Assembly: GCA_039111635.1 (NCBI GenBank)
Contig: JBCAQO010000112.1
Location: 1-29,978, forward strand
Origin: Heterobasidion occidentale
Lineage: Eukaryota > Basidiomycota > Agaricomycetes > Russulales > Bondarzewiaceae
DNA: 29,978 bases
Direction: 5' to 3'
Part shown: one piece after another, positions 1 to 8,730 of the stretch
Position numbering within the stretch: position 1 is the first letter of the stretch
How the letters are laid out: each line of letters starts with the position of its first letter
The notes under the pieces: model-generated
What the model was told of the DNA's origin: nothing
What the model saw: only the letters and a program-made list of their open reading frames with translations
Databases searched by the model: none
Made by a program: the position numbers and the translations under genes

Positions 1-392
1 GCCTCTGAAACGCACTCACGCACAAATCGGTGAGTGTCAGTACCTGTTTGACATTCAGGTGTAACTCACTCACCATTTCAGATGTAACCTCGAACGAAAA
101 CCCACTTCTCCGCCTTGTGCAAAGGCGCCGTGTCTCTACTCAATATCGACCAAACCCGTTGTATGACCTCCTTCGACAGATGGACACGAACATTTATCCA
201 GGTGTTTCCGAAGAGGCCTTTTCCAAATTCTTTGTGAAGTGCTCCTGTCGATTGATCACGACCCGTCGGGCCTTCGCTCACCACGAATGCCCGTTGGAAG
301 TAATTGATCTCACCACAGATTCAGATAATCAAGGGGAGATACCGATGAGGAGCAAGCTACAGAACTCTAGAAAATTAGTACCAAAGCGTTGA
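1..392 (+). CDS. 3' end of a hypothetical basidiomycete gene (5' part outside window)
   Basis: Terminal exons of a gene that begins left of the window. A GTGAGT donor at 30 and a TTTCAG acceptor at 81 define an intron of 52 nt (30-81). Joining 1-29 to 82-392 keeps one open frame to the TGA at 390-392. The protein end contains NIYPGVSEEAFSKFF, then a CxC-like segment with TTRRAFAHHEC, then VIDLTTDSD. I recognise this tail as common in repetitive Agaricomycete hypothetical proteins, but I know no function and can name no domain. The Cys/His spacing could be a degenerate zinc-finger-like knuckle; that is inference. The gene converges on the minus-strand Ulp1 gene, leaving about 270 bp between the two stops. 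Confidence 0.65.
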
Positions 393-485
393 CACCATAG
401 GATTCATATACAGCCATTACAGTCAGCATAGAATTAATGTACAGCCATTAGACTCAACACCATAGGATTGATACGTAGCCACTCA
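391..485. repeat. short imperfect direct repeats between convergent gene ends
   Basis: CACCATAGGATT occurs at about 391 and again at about 459, each followed by an ATA-rich stretch and AGCCA. A third partial copy (TACAGCCATTA) lies at about 440. The repeats occupy the short intergenic gap between the convergent left-edge gene and the Ulp1 gene. No function can be assigned. Confidence 0.5.
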
Positions 486-661
486 TTTCAATATGAACCG
501 GCTCATATGCATGAAGATCAAGTTGTGGGAATGGTAAAAGTGCGTATTAAGGGAAGAACCAAAGACTCAATGGTCAGCAAGTCTGCGAGACAGAACAGTA
601 GTGGCCATGTTCTACAGACTCGACAGCATATGACTTTGAGTCTGCACATTACGCTACGTAC

Positions 662-2532
662 TCACCTTCCCGAGAGCTGTTGCCATTCATCAGAAAGTTT
701 GAGGAGTTCTGCCTTCAGCATCTCACGCATGGTGGGAACGACGCCCGCCTCCCATTCTATTTCTGCCCCTGATGCATGCCCCTTCTTCAATGTCTTGCAT
801 GATGGCCCAAGGGCAATAGATCAGGATTCGTGATAGCAAGCATCGTGAAGACTTACCGATGTCGGTCTCATGAACATATCCGGGTTTTTCATGAAAAGAT
901 AGTTGAAGTGGAGAAGGTACAAGCCACAATCATACTGATTGGGTTGCATGGGCACCTGACGAGGACATTCATTCGAGGCATACATCATACACAACAAATG
1001 TGACCCACCTCAAACTGTTTTGCATGCGGTTCGAACAGAGGCGTGATATTGATTCGGGCCTTGACCTCCTCACATAGATACTCAGCTAAGCGCCGGCCCG
1101 TATTCCGACGCTTTCGGTTGAGAGAATCGAATATAAAGATTTGCGTACTGGCAAAGATCAATTAGGAGTAACAGTGAAACGATCATCATCGTTATGGCTC
1201 ACGCGTGGACCCAACTTGATGTAGTCGAGCCTTCGCTATCCGACAACATAGTCCATCCAAGTCGGTGCGCCGAATCAACGGCAAAAACAGTATTGTATTT
1301 AGCTGGCGGGCGCTCGAATAGGCCTTGTGGATGGCTTATGACTGCCAAGTACCAATGCTGTTCCGCCCTATCAGTCATGTCTCAGCAATGTAGTCACGGA
1401 ACTAAGAAGCTTGCTCGCACTCATCATGTATAGGGACGATCAAGAACTTCTTGCTGAAGATATCGACTCTGTTTGTATGACTTTTGGCTGCTTCATAGCC
1501 AGCTCGTCTACGAAAAAAAAATAAGCGATCTTCACAGCGCTCCATGAGACGTAACTCACAATCGCGTATAGAAAAACGTGCTATATATGTGTACCTGGTC
1601 CATAGCAACAGAATCCTTCACCCTTGACTTGGCATACCACAGTCTTTGTGTTCATATGAGCGAGCACTCGGGTTTCGGATAAAATCGAACACTTACTTTA
1701 AACCAAGATTGATGAGATTATCATTTAAGAATCTGCGAGGTTTTAGTCGCTCCATATCCTGTGGTCCGATATCAATCGCGCCATGGCCAACAAAGGGGTA
1801 AGTCAAAATACTGTAGAAAGTCGAGAATAAGTGACAATTTGTATGTATTCATTGATACATACATCGCGCGAGTGTCCGATCGAGCAGATGAGTCAGATTG
1901 CTTTGGCAAAGGTACTTTCGTGGGCAGCTCTACCTCAACATCATCATCTTCAGACGTGAGAGAACTGAGTGGAGAGGATGGAGGAATAGGTAATGCCTCT
2001 GAGACCGTTGGCAACGAAGCATCCTCTAGAGCTGATGCTGGAGTATTTGAGGAATTGAAGAGAGGTGGGGGCGCCGGCACGGTTCCTGTGCCAGATCGTG
2101 GAAAACCAGTGTCAAGAGATGATGCTTGTGTGCGAGATGTTTTGATTGGCTTTGAGCCAAGAGACAAAAGAGGCTTCGTTTTTGAGATATATCGTGGCGA
2201 GATTGTGTTCGAGGCTACCGCTATAGTTGAAGAATTTTTTGATTCATAGAAAGACTTCTGTCGGCGTACGGCAAATGTAGGATGCGAAGATGCTGCACTC
2301 TGTTGCAAGGGTCGTTCGGATCGTGCCGCATGTTTCCTATGGTATGATCTATATCGGCGGCGTCTGGAAGGCACGCATATCAGACTTACGCAATGGGGCA
2401 CAAAGCAGACTTGGATAACACCCGCTTAGTGTGCGCAAGAGGCGATGGCACTCGCAAGGTGCTGGGTGGCAGAGACGCACTAGCATAATCTTGTGTGAGA
2501 AAGGCTGAGATCGTGCGTGACAGAGTGAACAT
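662..2532 (-). CDS. Ulp1-type SUMO/ubiquitin-like protease (peptidase family C48)
   Basis: Cysteine protease expected to cleave SUMO-like modifiers. Exons on the minus strand: 2532-2390, 2336-1863, 1810-1697, 1643-1560, 1507-1421, 1367-1203, 1147-1009, 955-857, 793-662. All nine join in frame to a 478-residue protein without internal stops, and the introns are 52-63 nt. The first ~200 residues are Ser/Pro-rich and low complexity. The protease domain starts near RLKPRRFLNDNLINLGLK. The catalytic set is visible: His305 in HWYLAVI, Asp363 in IFIFDSLN, Gln406 and Cys412 in QPNQYDCGLYLLH. The ATG at 2532 was chosen because it is the one that stays in frame through the first intron; an ATG at 2602 would need an extra exon that does not fit. 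The stop is embedded in a GTGAGT, so a further 3' exon is possible. The paired 15-bp motif lies about 180-235 bp upstream. The gene looks functional. Confidence 0.9.
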
Positions 2533-2707
2533 ACCTCGCCGACGCAAACCCCATAACAGCGTGCATCCTCGCCACAAGATCCTTCGGCGGTGGTTTCTTC
2601 ATGGAGCGAGCTAGCTCCGCATCTTCAGGATTCAATAGCATGATTTGTCTGGACGTCGAAAGGCTGAAGCGATGGACATTCGAAGTTTACTCGTCGAGCA
2701 CAGCAGT

Positions 2708-2765
2708 CCTGCAATGAGCAAGACTGAGTGATGTCGGTCACCCGATACCACCTGCAATGAGCAAG
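2708..2765 (-). promoter_or_regulatory. paired CTTGCTCATTGCAGG motif upstream of the Ulp1 gene
   Basis: On the minus strand CTTGCTCATTGCAGG occurs exactly at 2765-2751 and at 2722-2708, 43 bp apart start to start. It reads in the direction of the Ulp1 gene, which starts at 2532. The same pair occurs upstream of two other genes here (19196 and 25191). It could be an activator-binding pair, part of a dispersed repeat, or a 5' UTR splice acceptor, since it ends TGCAGG. Promoter function is inference. Confidence 0.5.
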
Positions 2766-3163
2766 TGAATACCTTCGTGGAAGGGGAGACGGATGTCGAG
2801 AGAGTCGCAGAAAGAGGAGGTCCGTCACGGAGTGCGTTGTGGAAATGGCCAGCCTGGCAATGCCCGAAGCAGCGAAAGTTTGCCAAGGGAAATTTCCCAC
2901 GTCCCGGAAATATCCGGGTGAGGCGTATGAGTGTGTATGGCCGGTTATACACGACCTTATTCACCTTCATGACCTACGATGACTACATTTGTTGCAGGCT
3001 CTCGAACGAAGACTGCGTTAGACAATTATGCTCTGATGAGGGGAAGGCTTTGCACGTTGTTGACACATCATATTCGATCATGGACTTGCGGCGACCTAGT
3101 ACGTCGGACTGACACGACGGGGTTTGTCCTGCTCGCAGTGAGTGAAATTGCGCCTCGTGTGTC

Positions 3164-3170
3164 TATTTAA
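3164..3170 (+). promoter_or_regulatory. TATA-like element of the 3247 gene
   Basis: TATTTAA lies 77 bp before the ATG at 3247. The position is plausible for a fungal core promoter; only sequence and spacing support it. Confidence 0.4.
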
Positions 3171-3246
3171 TCCGATCTGCCTCTCCCACATATTGATATG
3201 CCCTTTGGCAACGTACCACATCACTCTAGTGCCATATCAAAGGAAG

Positions 3247-4114
3247 ATGAGTGAACAACGCTCTTGCAATCATGACAACAGGTTGGCATTCCCCGAGTTG
3301 CCTAGCATGCCAGACAGGAGCGACGCGCCTCGTTGCAGAGTGTTTCTCGACGGCAATGGTCCCCTGTGCCGCGTTCTCTTATCTACTGTTCACCAGCTTG
3401 ACGATGACCAGACGGAAGAACATCCCTGCGTCATGCCTTGGTGCTATTCTATCCCCCTCACCCTCATGAACAAGGCTATGGCTTTCTTCGAGTCACTGCG
3501 GCACCCCGACGGCTCACCCATCGTCTATCCTACACACGAGAAGGATCTAGAGATGTCGCCGAGACACATGTGCGAATACACGTACATCTGGAGGCTGCGG
3601 CGTGCGTTTCTTAAGGCAATTTACGCGGCCAGTTGCAATGATCAGATGGGAAGTAACTGGCGATGGCCAAAGATCCACGGGTACCTGTATCGGGAGTACT
3701 CTGGTTACGGTCACGATCGCGCACAGCGAATGTTCTACCGTGAGGATGAGCAGGCTGTGGGCCAGGTTCCTTACACTGTGCCGGACGTGGCCCAAATGAG
3801 TTGAGTGTTTTGTTTTATCTGAGAATGTGGCTTGCTGATCGTACTTGGTCCTAGATTGGGCGGCGCTGCTCAACAGAGACATGAAACGAAGGAAATGGCG
3901 ATCCTTTTTGTGGCGACATATCAGCCAAGGGTATGATTCGTTTGGAGAAGAAAATGTCAGGATGTGGTTCGCATGGCGCGAACGCAAGTACTCCATCAGC
4001 GGGGACCAATTTCTGTTCGATGATGATATCCCGCCTCGCCTCGCCTATCTAGCATCCGGAACACAGGAAGCAGAGGAGGGTAAGTCAGCTGAATCTGGAA
4101 CGGACGTCAGCTGA
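3247..4114 (+). CDS. hypothetical protein, two exons
   Basis: Exons 3247-3799 and 3855-4114 give 270 residues. The intron (3800-3854, 55 nt) has a weak GTTGAG donor and a CCTAG acceptor but restores the frame exactly into NWAALLNRDMKRRKW. I do not recognise the family. The protein is soluble-looking, with no signal peptide or membrane segment. Residues around IVYPTHEKD followed by IWRLRRAFLKAIYA resemble a stretch in the much larger 8731 gene (IVYPWKTEED, FWRLRRPFLDC). A GTAAGT at 4080 just before the stop could be a donor for a 39-nt intron leading to an acidic tail that ends near 4206. The start is the first ATG after a TATA-like box and has an A at -3. Confidence 0.7.
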
Positions 4115-5250
4115 CCAGAAGGCATGGCGACAGTTGATCTTGTACAATCCGACGACGAAGGCTCCAGTTTGATCCATGTTGAAGCGGATAGAGAGCAGTC
4201 ATTGTGATTAGGACAGGTCATCCCACTCGATCGAAAAGACAGATTTTTCAAGTTCCACCATCTCTGATCGTATGAGCGCTTCGTATTGTGGTCAGTTGGC
4301 AGTCGTGTGCTTTGTCTTGTGTTGTATGTTTATGAGTAGTCCCCACTGAGAAGTTTCGTATCATGATGTACAAAAGAACGTGGTTATTTGGTGTTCATAT
4401 TAGTGATGTCGATGAACATTTGTCGTCTATAATGCTGCGTGGTTGAAGCCTTGCTGTGTATGGCGGTCAAAGTGTCGTTTTATTCATTCCGCACGACAAT
4501 GGAGGTTCCCACGAAAACTAAGCTCCCCACGAGACTGCACAACTCCCGAACACACGAGAATGACATCACACACGAAAAACAAAACCGCACACACATGTTA
4601 CATCTCGGTCAAGCGCACACGAGACTGACCAGTGTTGCGTATCATAAACTGTTTCGCAAAAAGATAATAAAAGTTGAATGTGGATCACTCTAGTCTCTAC
4701 GCAAACGTTCTATTCTTGCTAACATATGTCCTGGACAGAGCTGCGCGCCTCTTCACTATGCTGTGCCACTGACACATCCATGGCTCGTCGCGCAAGGCGT
4801 CTCCGATCTCGAAGACAGCGGCGAGGCCACCCTCAATAAACTCAACACCCTCATCGTTACTCATCTTGTTTGTCCTCCTGCCCGCCCCGACTCCGCCCCG
4901 TCCCTGCCACAGGACGCGCTACCGGCTACTGGAAAATCACTAAGTACTGCACAACGCAAGCCCTCCGCATCGCCGGGTCCACCCCGGCGCGGCGCCCTGA
5001 CCCTCGCCTCTAGCTACGGCACTGCAGACGCGCCTGCCGGACGCGGAGCGCGCGCTCTGTGTCTCGTTCACGTTCATGCCGTTGCCTTGCATGGCGGTGG
5101 GCCTGCAGTCCGCATGCTGGACGAGGGACACTTTGTGGACGCAGATCAAGAAGGAAAAGTGGGAGAGCGCGGTGATGGAGTGCTTTGAAGGCGCCTTTAA
5201 GAGGTGCAAATGCGGCACAAAGGAATTGGAGGAAAGGGGGGGACATGATC
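4115..5250. other. gene-poor stretch with unresolved fragments
   Basis: 4115-4740 is probably 3' flank, and I see no gene in it. At 4864-4750 on the minus strand a short ATG-initiated frame (MSNDEGVEFIEGGLAAVFEI...) has protein-like composition but ends in a stop soon after, and no exon follows convincingly. 4890-5250 is GC-rich and open in several frames on both strands, which makes frame openness uninformative. No function assigned. Confidence 0.3.
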
Positions 5251-5255
5251 AGAAT

Positions 5256-5640
5256 GGGGTGTCGGCCACGGTGTCGCCGTATCACGTTGGAAGCTTGTCG
5301 TTGATGATGAGCAGCCACAGCTCTGCCCCGATCGCATGTGCGCCGCTCCCAGCGACCTTTGTCTTCGCGAGGGTGTTGGCGGAGAGCAAAGGCTTGAAGA
5401 GCCAGAAAATCTACGTCAGGGAGCCCGGATCATTCATGAAGAACTCGTACGCCTGCGGCGCAAGGGGGCACGTGTCAGCCGGTGTGTGGGAACACGAGCT
5501 GTTGAAGCCAAACCAGCGGAGCACACCGAAGGAACCGCTGTATGTCGCTGGATATGACGATCAGATCTTTATTTGCGCCATAGAGCGCTGTCTTCGCATC
5601 CAGCTTGTCGTACATGCTCGCAAATATCTCGGGGAGGTGT
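5256..5640 (-). pseudogene. decayed Sec14-like (CRAL-TRIO) gene fragment
   Basis: The minus strand reads YEFFMNDPGSLT-stop-IFWLFKPLLSANTLAKTK..., then GSGAHAIGAELWLLIINDKL, then a stop and YGDTVADTPF with another stop. The pattern (F/I)WxxxKPLLxxxTxxKxxxxGSG is typical of the second half of Sec14/CRAL-TRIO lipid-transfer domains. Upstream on the same strand (about 5640-5490) LPEIFASMYDKLDAKTALYG and VISSDIQRF look like more of the same protein, though I cannot place them in the domain. At least three in-frame stops lie in the recognisable part, so this is a relic. Plus-strand open frames over it are shadows. An alternative is an exon-rich gene whose stops fall in unseen introns, but they fall inside conserved core. 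Confidence 0.55.
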
Positions 5641-6977
5641 GTCTGCTACGGCTGTGAGTATGGTGTGGTCACGGCAGCATCGAAGGGACAGGGGCACGTA
5701 CACGGAACTCCTTGAGCGTCGACTGTTCGCTCGCTGTGAACGTCTGGGCCGGTGGGCTCCGGGACTGCTGACTCGACGTGCGTTCTCCTTTCCTTGCTGT
5801 CGCATTTCGTGTGGTCACGCTTGCGGGTGTAAATCGAAGATCCCCGCGTCAACTGTATGTATGCGGCCGATGGAATGTGACAAAGTCCATTTCTTCGTGT
5901 AGTATCTTACCGAAGAAGACAAGGCAGTCGAGCAGTTCGAAACCACGCGCCGCACGGCTGGCATCAACGTCACTCAAAACAAGGACGAGGAGCGTGCGTG
6001 GGCAAGAACACGGGCGCGAAGACGAGGGGGAGCCAGGCGAGGCGATGGGCGATGGCAACAACGAGGGCGACAACGAGGATAACAACGAGGAGTGATGGAG
6101 GGAAGAGTTCACAGGATAGGCAATGCAAATTGCTTCAGGGAAAACTGGCTGGACAACTTGCATGAACTAGAATAGCATCCCAGTTTAAGTTACCTCCTCA
6201 TTAGCTTCTTTACAATTTATGAGAGTGAAGACAACATACCGCGCTGTAGGGCCCTATGAGACATCTTCTCTGCCGCGTGAATTTTGACCCCAGACCTGCA
6301 AACCGTATGAAATGTCCTGTCTTTTCATCCCACTACCTACGTCTCCGAATTCACTGCTCTTTCACCTCTCTCCCCTACCTCTTCCCTCCTTCCAACAGTG
6401 CCAATGTAACCCTCGGCATCAATATCAAGGCTGTGGTTGTAGATCAGGGATGCGGCAGAAAAGACAACAAAAAACCTACAATTCTGCGCGAACAGATTGA
6501 ATGAACCCACAATCGGGCGGATGACGTCCGAAGAAAAATCGAATCTTGCCCCGCAGCGCGTCGATGTGGAACGAGGTCGAGACTTTAAGACGGTACCAAG
6601 CGTATTTGGGGTTCATGATTGAGAGTAGGTCGTGATGTGTGGTGAGGGTGCGAGGAGCGCAAACGAAACGCGAAGTGTGAAAGGGTTTAAGGAGAAAGGC
6701 GAATGCGAATGGAGAGCGAGTATGGTGAGCGAATGAATGCAAGCGCAAACGGATGGTAGTTGAGGACGTCACGTACCCGACACATATCCCCAACGACGTT
6801 CTCGCACGTCGAACAATCGATGTGCACTTTCAAGGCAGCGCGTCGTTCTTCCATCCACCAAACTCGACAACAGCGTACGCGGTGGCTTCTGTGAGCGTGG
6901 CGAGATCCGTGTTCTGCGCCCCAATGAGCATGATATGCCTCAGTAGCCCAAAGCTGGTCGGTATGCGGACCTTATTA
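5641..6977. other. gene-poor stretch, possible degraded coding fragments
   Basis: No complete gene is supported. At 5903-6005 (plus) a frame reads YLTEEDKAVEQFETTRR then TAGINVTQNKDEERAW, which looks like a conserved-type protein segment, but it follows a stop and runs into low-complexity acidic sequence. On the minus strand 6617-6476 starts MNPKYAWYRLKV and stops after 47 residues. At 6977-6830 (minus) an open frame ([15 protein letters not shown]...) continues from the RNR2 relic without resembling RNR2. These may be fragments left by rearrangement. Confidence 0.3.
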
Positions 6978-7313
6978 AAGTCGTATAGAATCCCTCGAGG
7001 CGACTGATGAGTTTGTTGGAGAAGGTGAGTCCAGGTATAAGCATAAGGCCACGCTTCTTCGACCAGAAGATTGAGGCAAAAAACCGGAGAAGATGTCCTC
7101 TGCTGCGGCAAAGGCAGCTCACCGCTCAGCGAATGTGAAGCGACGATGAGAGATCCAGCGCGATGCCCAGTCCGTCTTCCTCTTGATGCAGAGGATGATC
7201 TCAGTAGCATCGCAATTCGTAGGTCCAGTCTCGTTGTGAATATTTTCCATCATTATGTGCAACGCGGTGAAGCAGCACGCTGCCTGATGGAGTCGCAAAG
7301 AACCACGGCTTAA
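6978..7313 (-). pseudogene. ribonucleotide reductase small subunit (RNR2) pseudogene, copy A
   Basis: The minus strand reads IMMENIHNET, then a jump to [32 protein letters not shown], a [13 protein letters not shown], then [20 protein letters not shown] and SRLEGFYT. These are landmarks of the R2 subunit of class I ribonucleotide reductase (ENIHSETYSLLID, [37 protein letters not shown]). It is inactive: the segment after HSET is deleted, there is an in-frame stop after AER, frameshifts follow, and homology ends abruptly near 6978. It matches copy B at 14610-15230 in inverted orientation and shares its defects. Confidence 0.85.
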
Positions 7314-7323
7314 AAGTAGTGGA

Positions 7324-8262
7324 TCTCTGGAGGAAAATCGCTCTCAGAAAGCTGCTCGTTGGGAGGTTAGATGGGGACAACACATTTCTGGAGGAACATC
7401 GCTCTCAGAAGCCGCGCGACGCCATTGGGCTACGGCCGCTTGATGGCAGGGTGGGACGCAAAGGACGAGGGCCTACGAGCAACGCATTTCTGGAGGAACC
7501 TCGCTCTCAGAAAGCTGATTGCCGAGAGGATATACGAAGATGGCCTGGGAACATCACATTTCTGGAGGAACCTCGCTCTCAGAAATGTCTCTCGACAGCC
7601 GCGAACCGCGCGCCGCCGTCTGATTGCGGTAGCTCGATGGCAAGGTGCGATGGAAAGAGCTTCGGCCTATGGGCAACGCATATCTGGAGGAAGGTCACTC
7701 TCAGAAAGCTGGTTGCCGGGAGGATAAATGGAAAGGCTCTGGGGACAACGCATTTCTGGAGGAAGGTCGCTCTCAAAAAGCTCGACAGGACGATAGAGGT
7801 GGCCGGCAAACAGCACATTTCTGGAGGAAAGTCGCTCTCAGAAAACTGCTCGTTGGGGGAGAGATGGGGATAACACATTCATGGAGGAAGACGCTCTAAG
7901 ATATGTGTCTCAACAGCCGCGCAACGCCATCTGACTACACCCGCTTGATGGCAGGGTGGGACGCAAAGAACGACGGCCTATGGGCAGCGCATTTCTGGAG
8001 GAAGGCCGCTCTCAGAAAGCTGATTGCCGAGAGGATATACGAAGATGGCCTGGGAACATCACATTTCTGGAGGAAGGTCGCTCTCAGAAATGTCTCCCGA
8101 CAGCCGCTAAACACGCGACGCCGTCTGACTACGGCCGCTTGATGTCGGGGGAATGACAACGCACTTCTGGAGGAAAATCGCTCTCAGAAAGCTGCTCGAC
8201 AGGAGGATAGACGGTGGCGGAGTGAGAGCAACCCATTCCCGGAGGAGGGTCACTCTCAGAAA
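7324..8262. repeat. left array of a 27-bp imperfect palindrome with recurring spacers
   Basis: Twelve copies of a unit beginning TTTCTGGAGGAA, two to three variable bases, and ending TCGCTCTCAGAAA start at about 7324, 7385, 7487, 7559, 7681, 7753, 7818, 7878, 7992, 8064, 8164 and 8236. The ends TTTCTG/CAGAAA are inverted repeats. Spacers are 34-95 bp and fall into families. The spacer after the 7487 copy and that after the 7992 copy are the same 45-bp sequence, and the neighbouring spacers also correspond, giving a higher-order repeat of about 505 bp. Translations of the unit fall in different frames (HFWRKVALRKL or AFLEEGRSQK), so selection on a peptide is unlikely. Confidence 0.9.
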
Positions 8263-8400
8263 TTTGTCGATAGAGCTAAGAGCTGGTAATATGACGACGT
8301 CCGTACAGACATTCGGCCAAAGAGTGACCGTGGGACCGAAATCGCTGACCGTGGGAGCGGAGCTCACATGACTTCAAGTTGCCCCACTCATAGTCCTCAG

Positions 8401-8621
8401 GCGGTCGTCGTTGGGCAGCATCGTGTTTCGCGGCTGTCTAGGCAGTTTCTGAGAGCGTTTTTCCTCCAGAATTTGTCTTGTGGCGTCCTTATCGGTTGAA
8501 AGCTTTATTCCTTCGTCTTCAAGTCTCCCTTTCCTTCCAGTCATCCCGCGGTCGTCACTGGGCGGTACCGTGTTTTCCGCGGCTGTCTAGGCAGTTTCTG
8601 AGAGCGTTTTTCCTCCAGAAA
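8401..8621. repeat. two tandem promoter-proximal copies of the palindrome in opposite orientation
   Basis: A segment starting GCGGTCGTC is present at 8401 and again at 8548. It runs through CGGCTGTCTAGGCAG into a copy of the 27-bp palindrome (8446-8472 and 8595-8621). Here the unit reads TTTCTGAGAGCG...CCTCCAGAA, opposite to the left array and the same as the right array. The pair ends 110 bp before the ATG of the 8731 gene, so it lies in that gene's promoter or 5' UTR. Confidence 0.8.
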
Positions 8622-8730
8622 TAGTCTTGTGCCGCTCTTGTGCCACATCTGTTGAGACCTCTACTTTTCGTCTCCTTCACGTCGACGCACTCTCCTCCAG
8701 CAATTGTTCCGCTTCGATCTTTTCATCACA

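Larger units (their letters stand above)
2533..3246. other. shared upstream region of divergent Ulp1 (minus) and 3247 (plus) genes
   Basis: No gene could be supported here. Open frames on both strands overlap each other and lack splice or domain support. The stretch holds the paired 15-bp motif facing Ulp1 and a TATA-like TATTTAA at 3164 facing the 3247 gene, so it probably serves as a bidirectional promoter region. Confidence 0.5.

Noticed and set aside
1761..2249. 162-residue plus-strand open frame
   Set aside because: Antisense shadow of the Ser/Pro-rich N-terminal exon of the Ulp1 gene.
5076..5657. 193-residue plus-strand gene
   Set aside because: Overlaps the minus-strand Sec14-like relic, which has recognisable motifs; the plus frame has none.
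7324..8262. CRISPR array
   Set aside because: Repeat-spacer look only. The genome is eukaryotic, spacers vary from 34 to 95 bp and recur in families, repeats diverge, and no cas-like gene is present.
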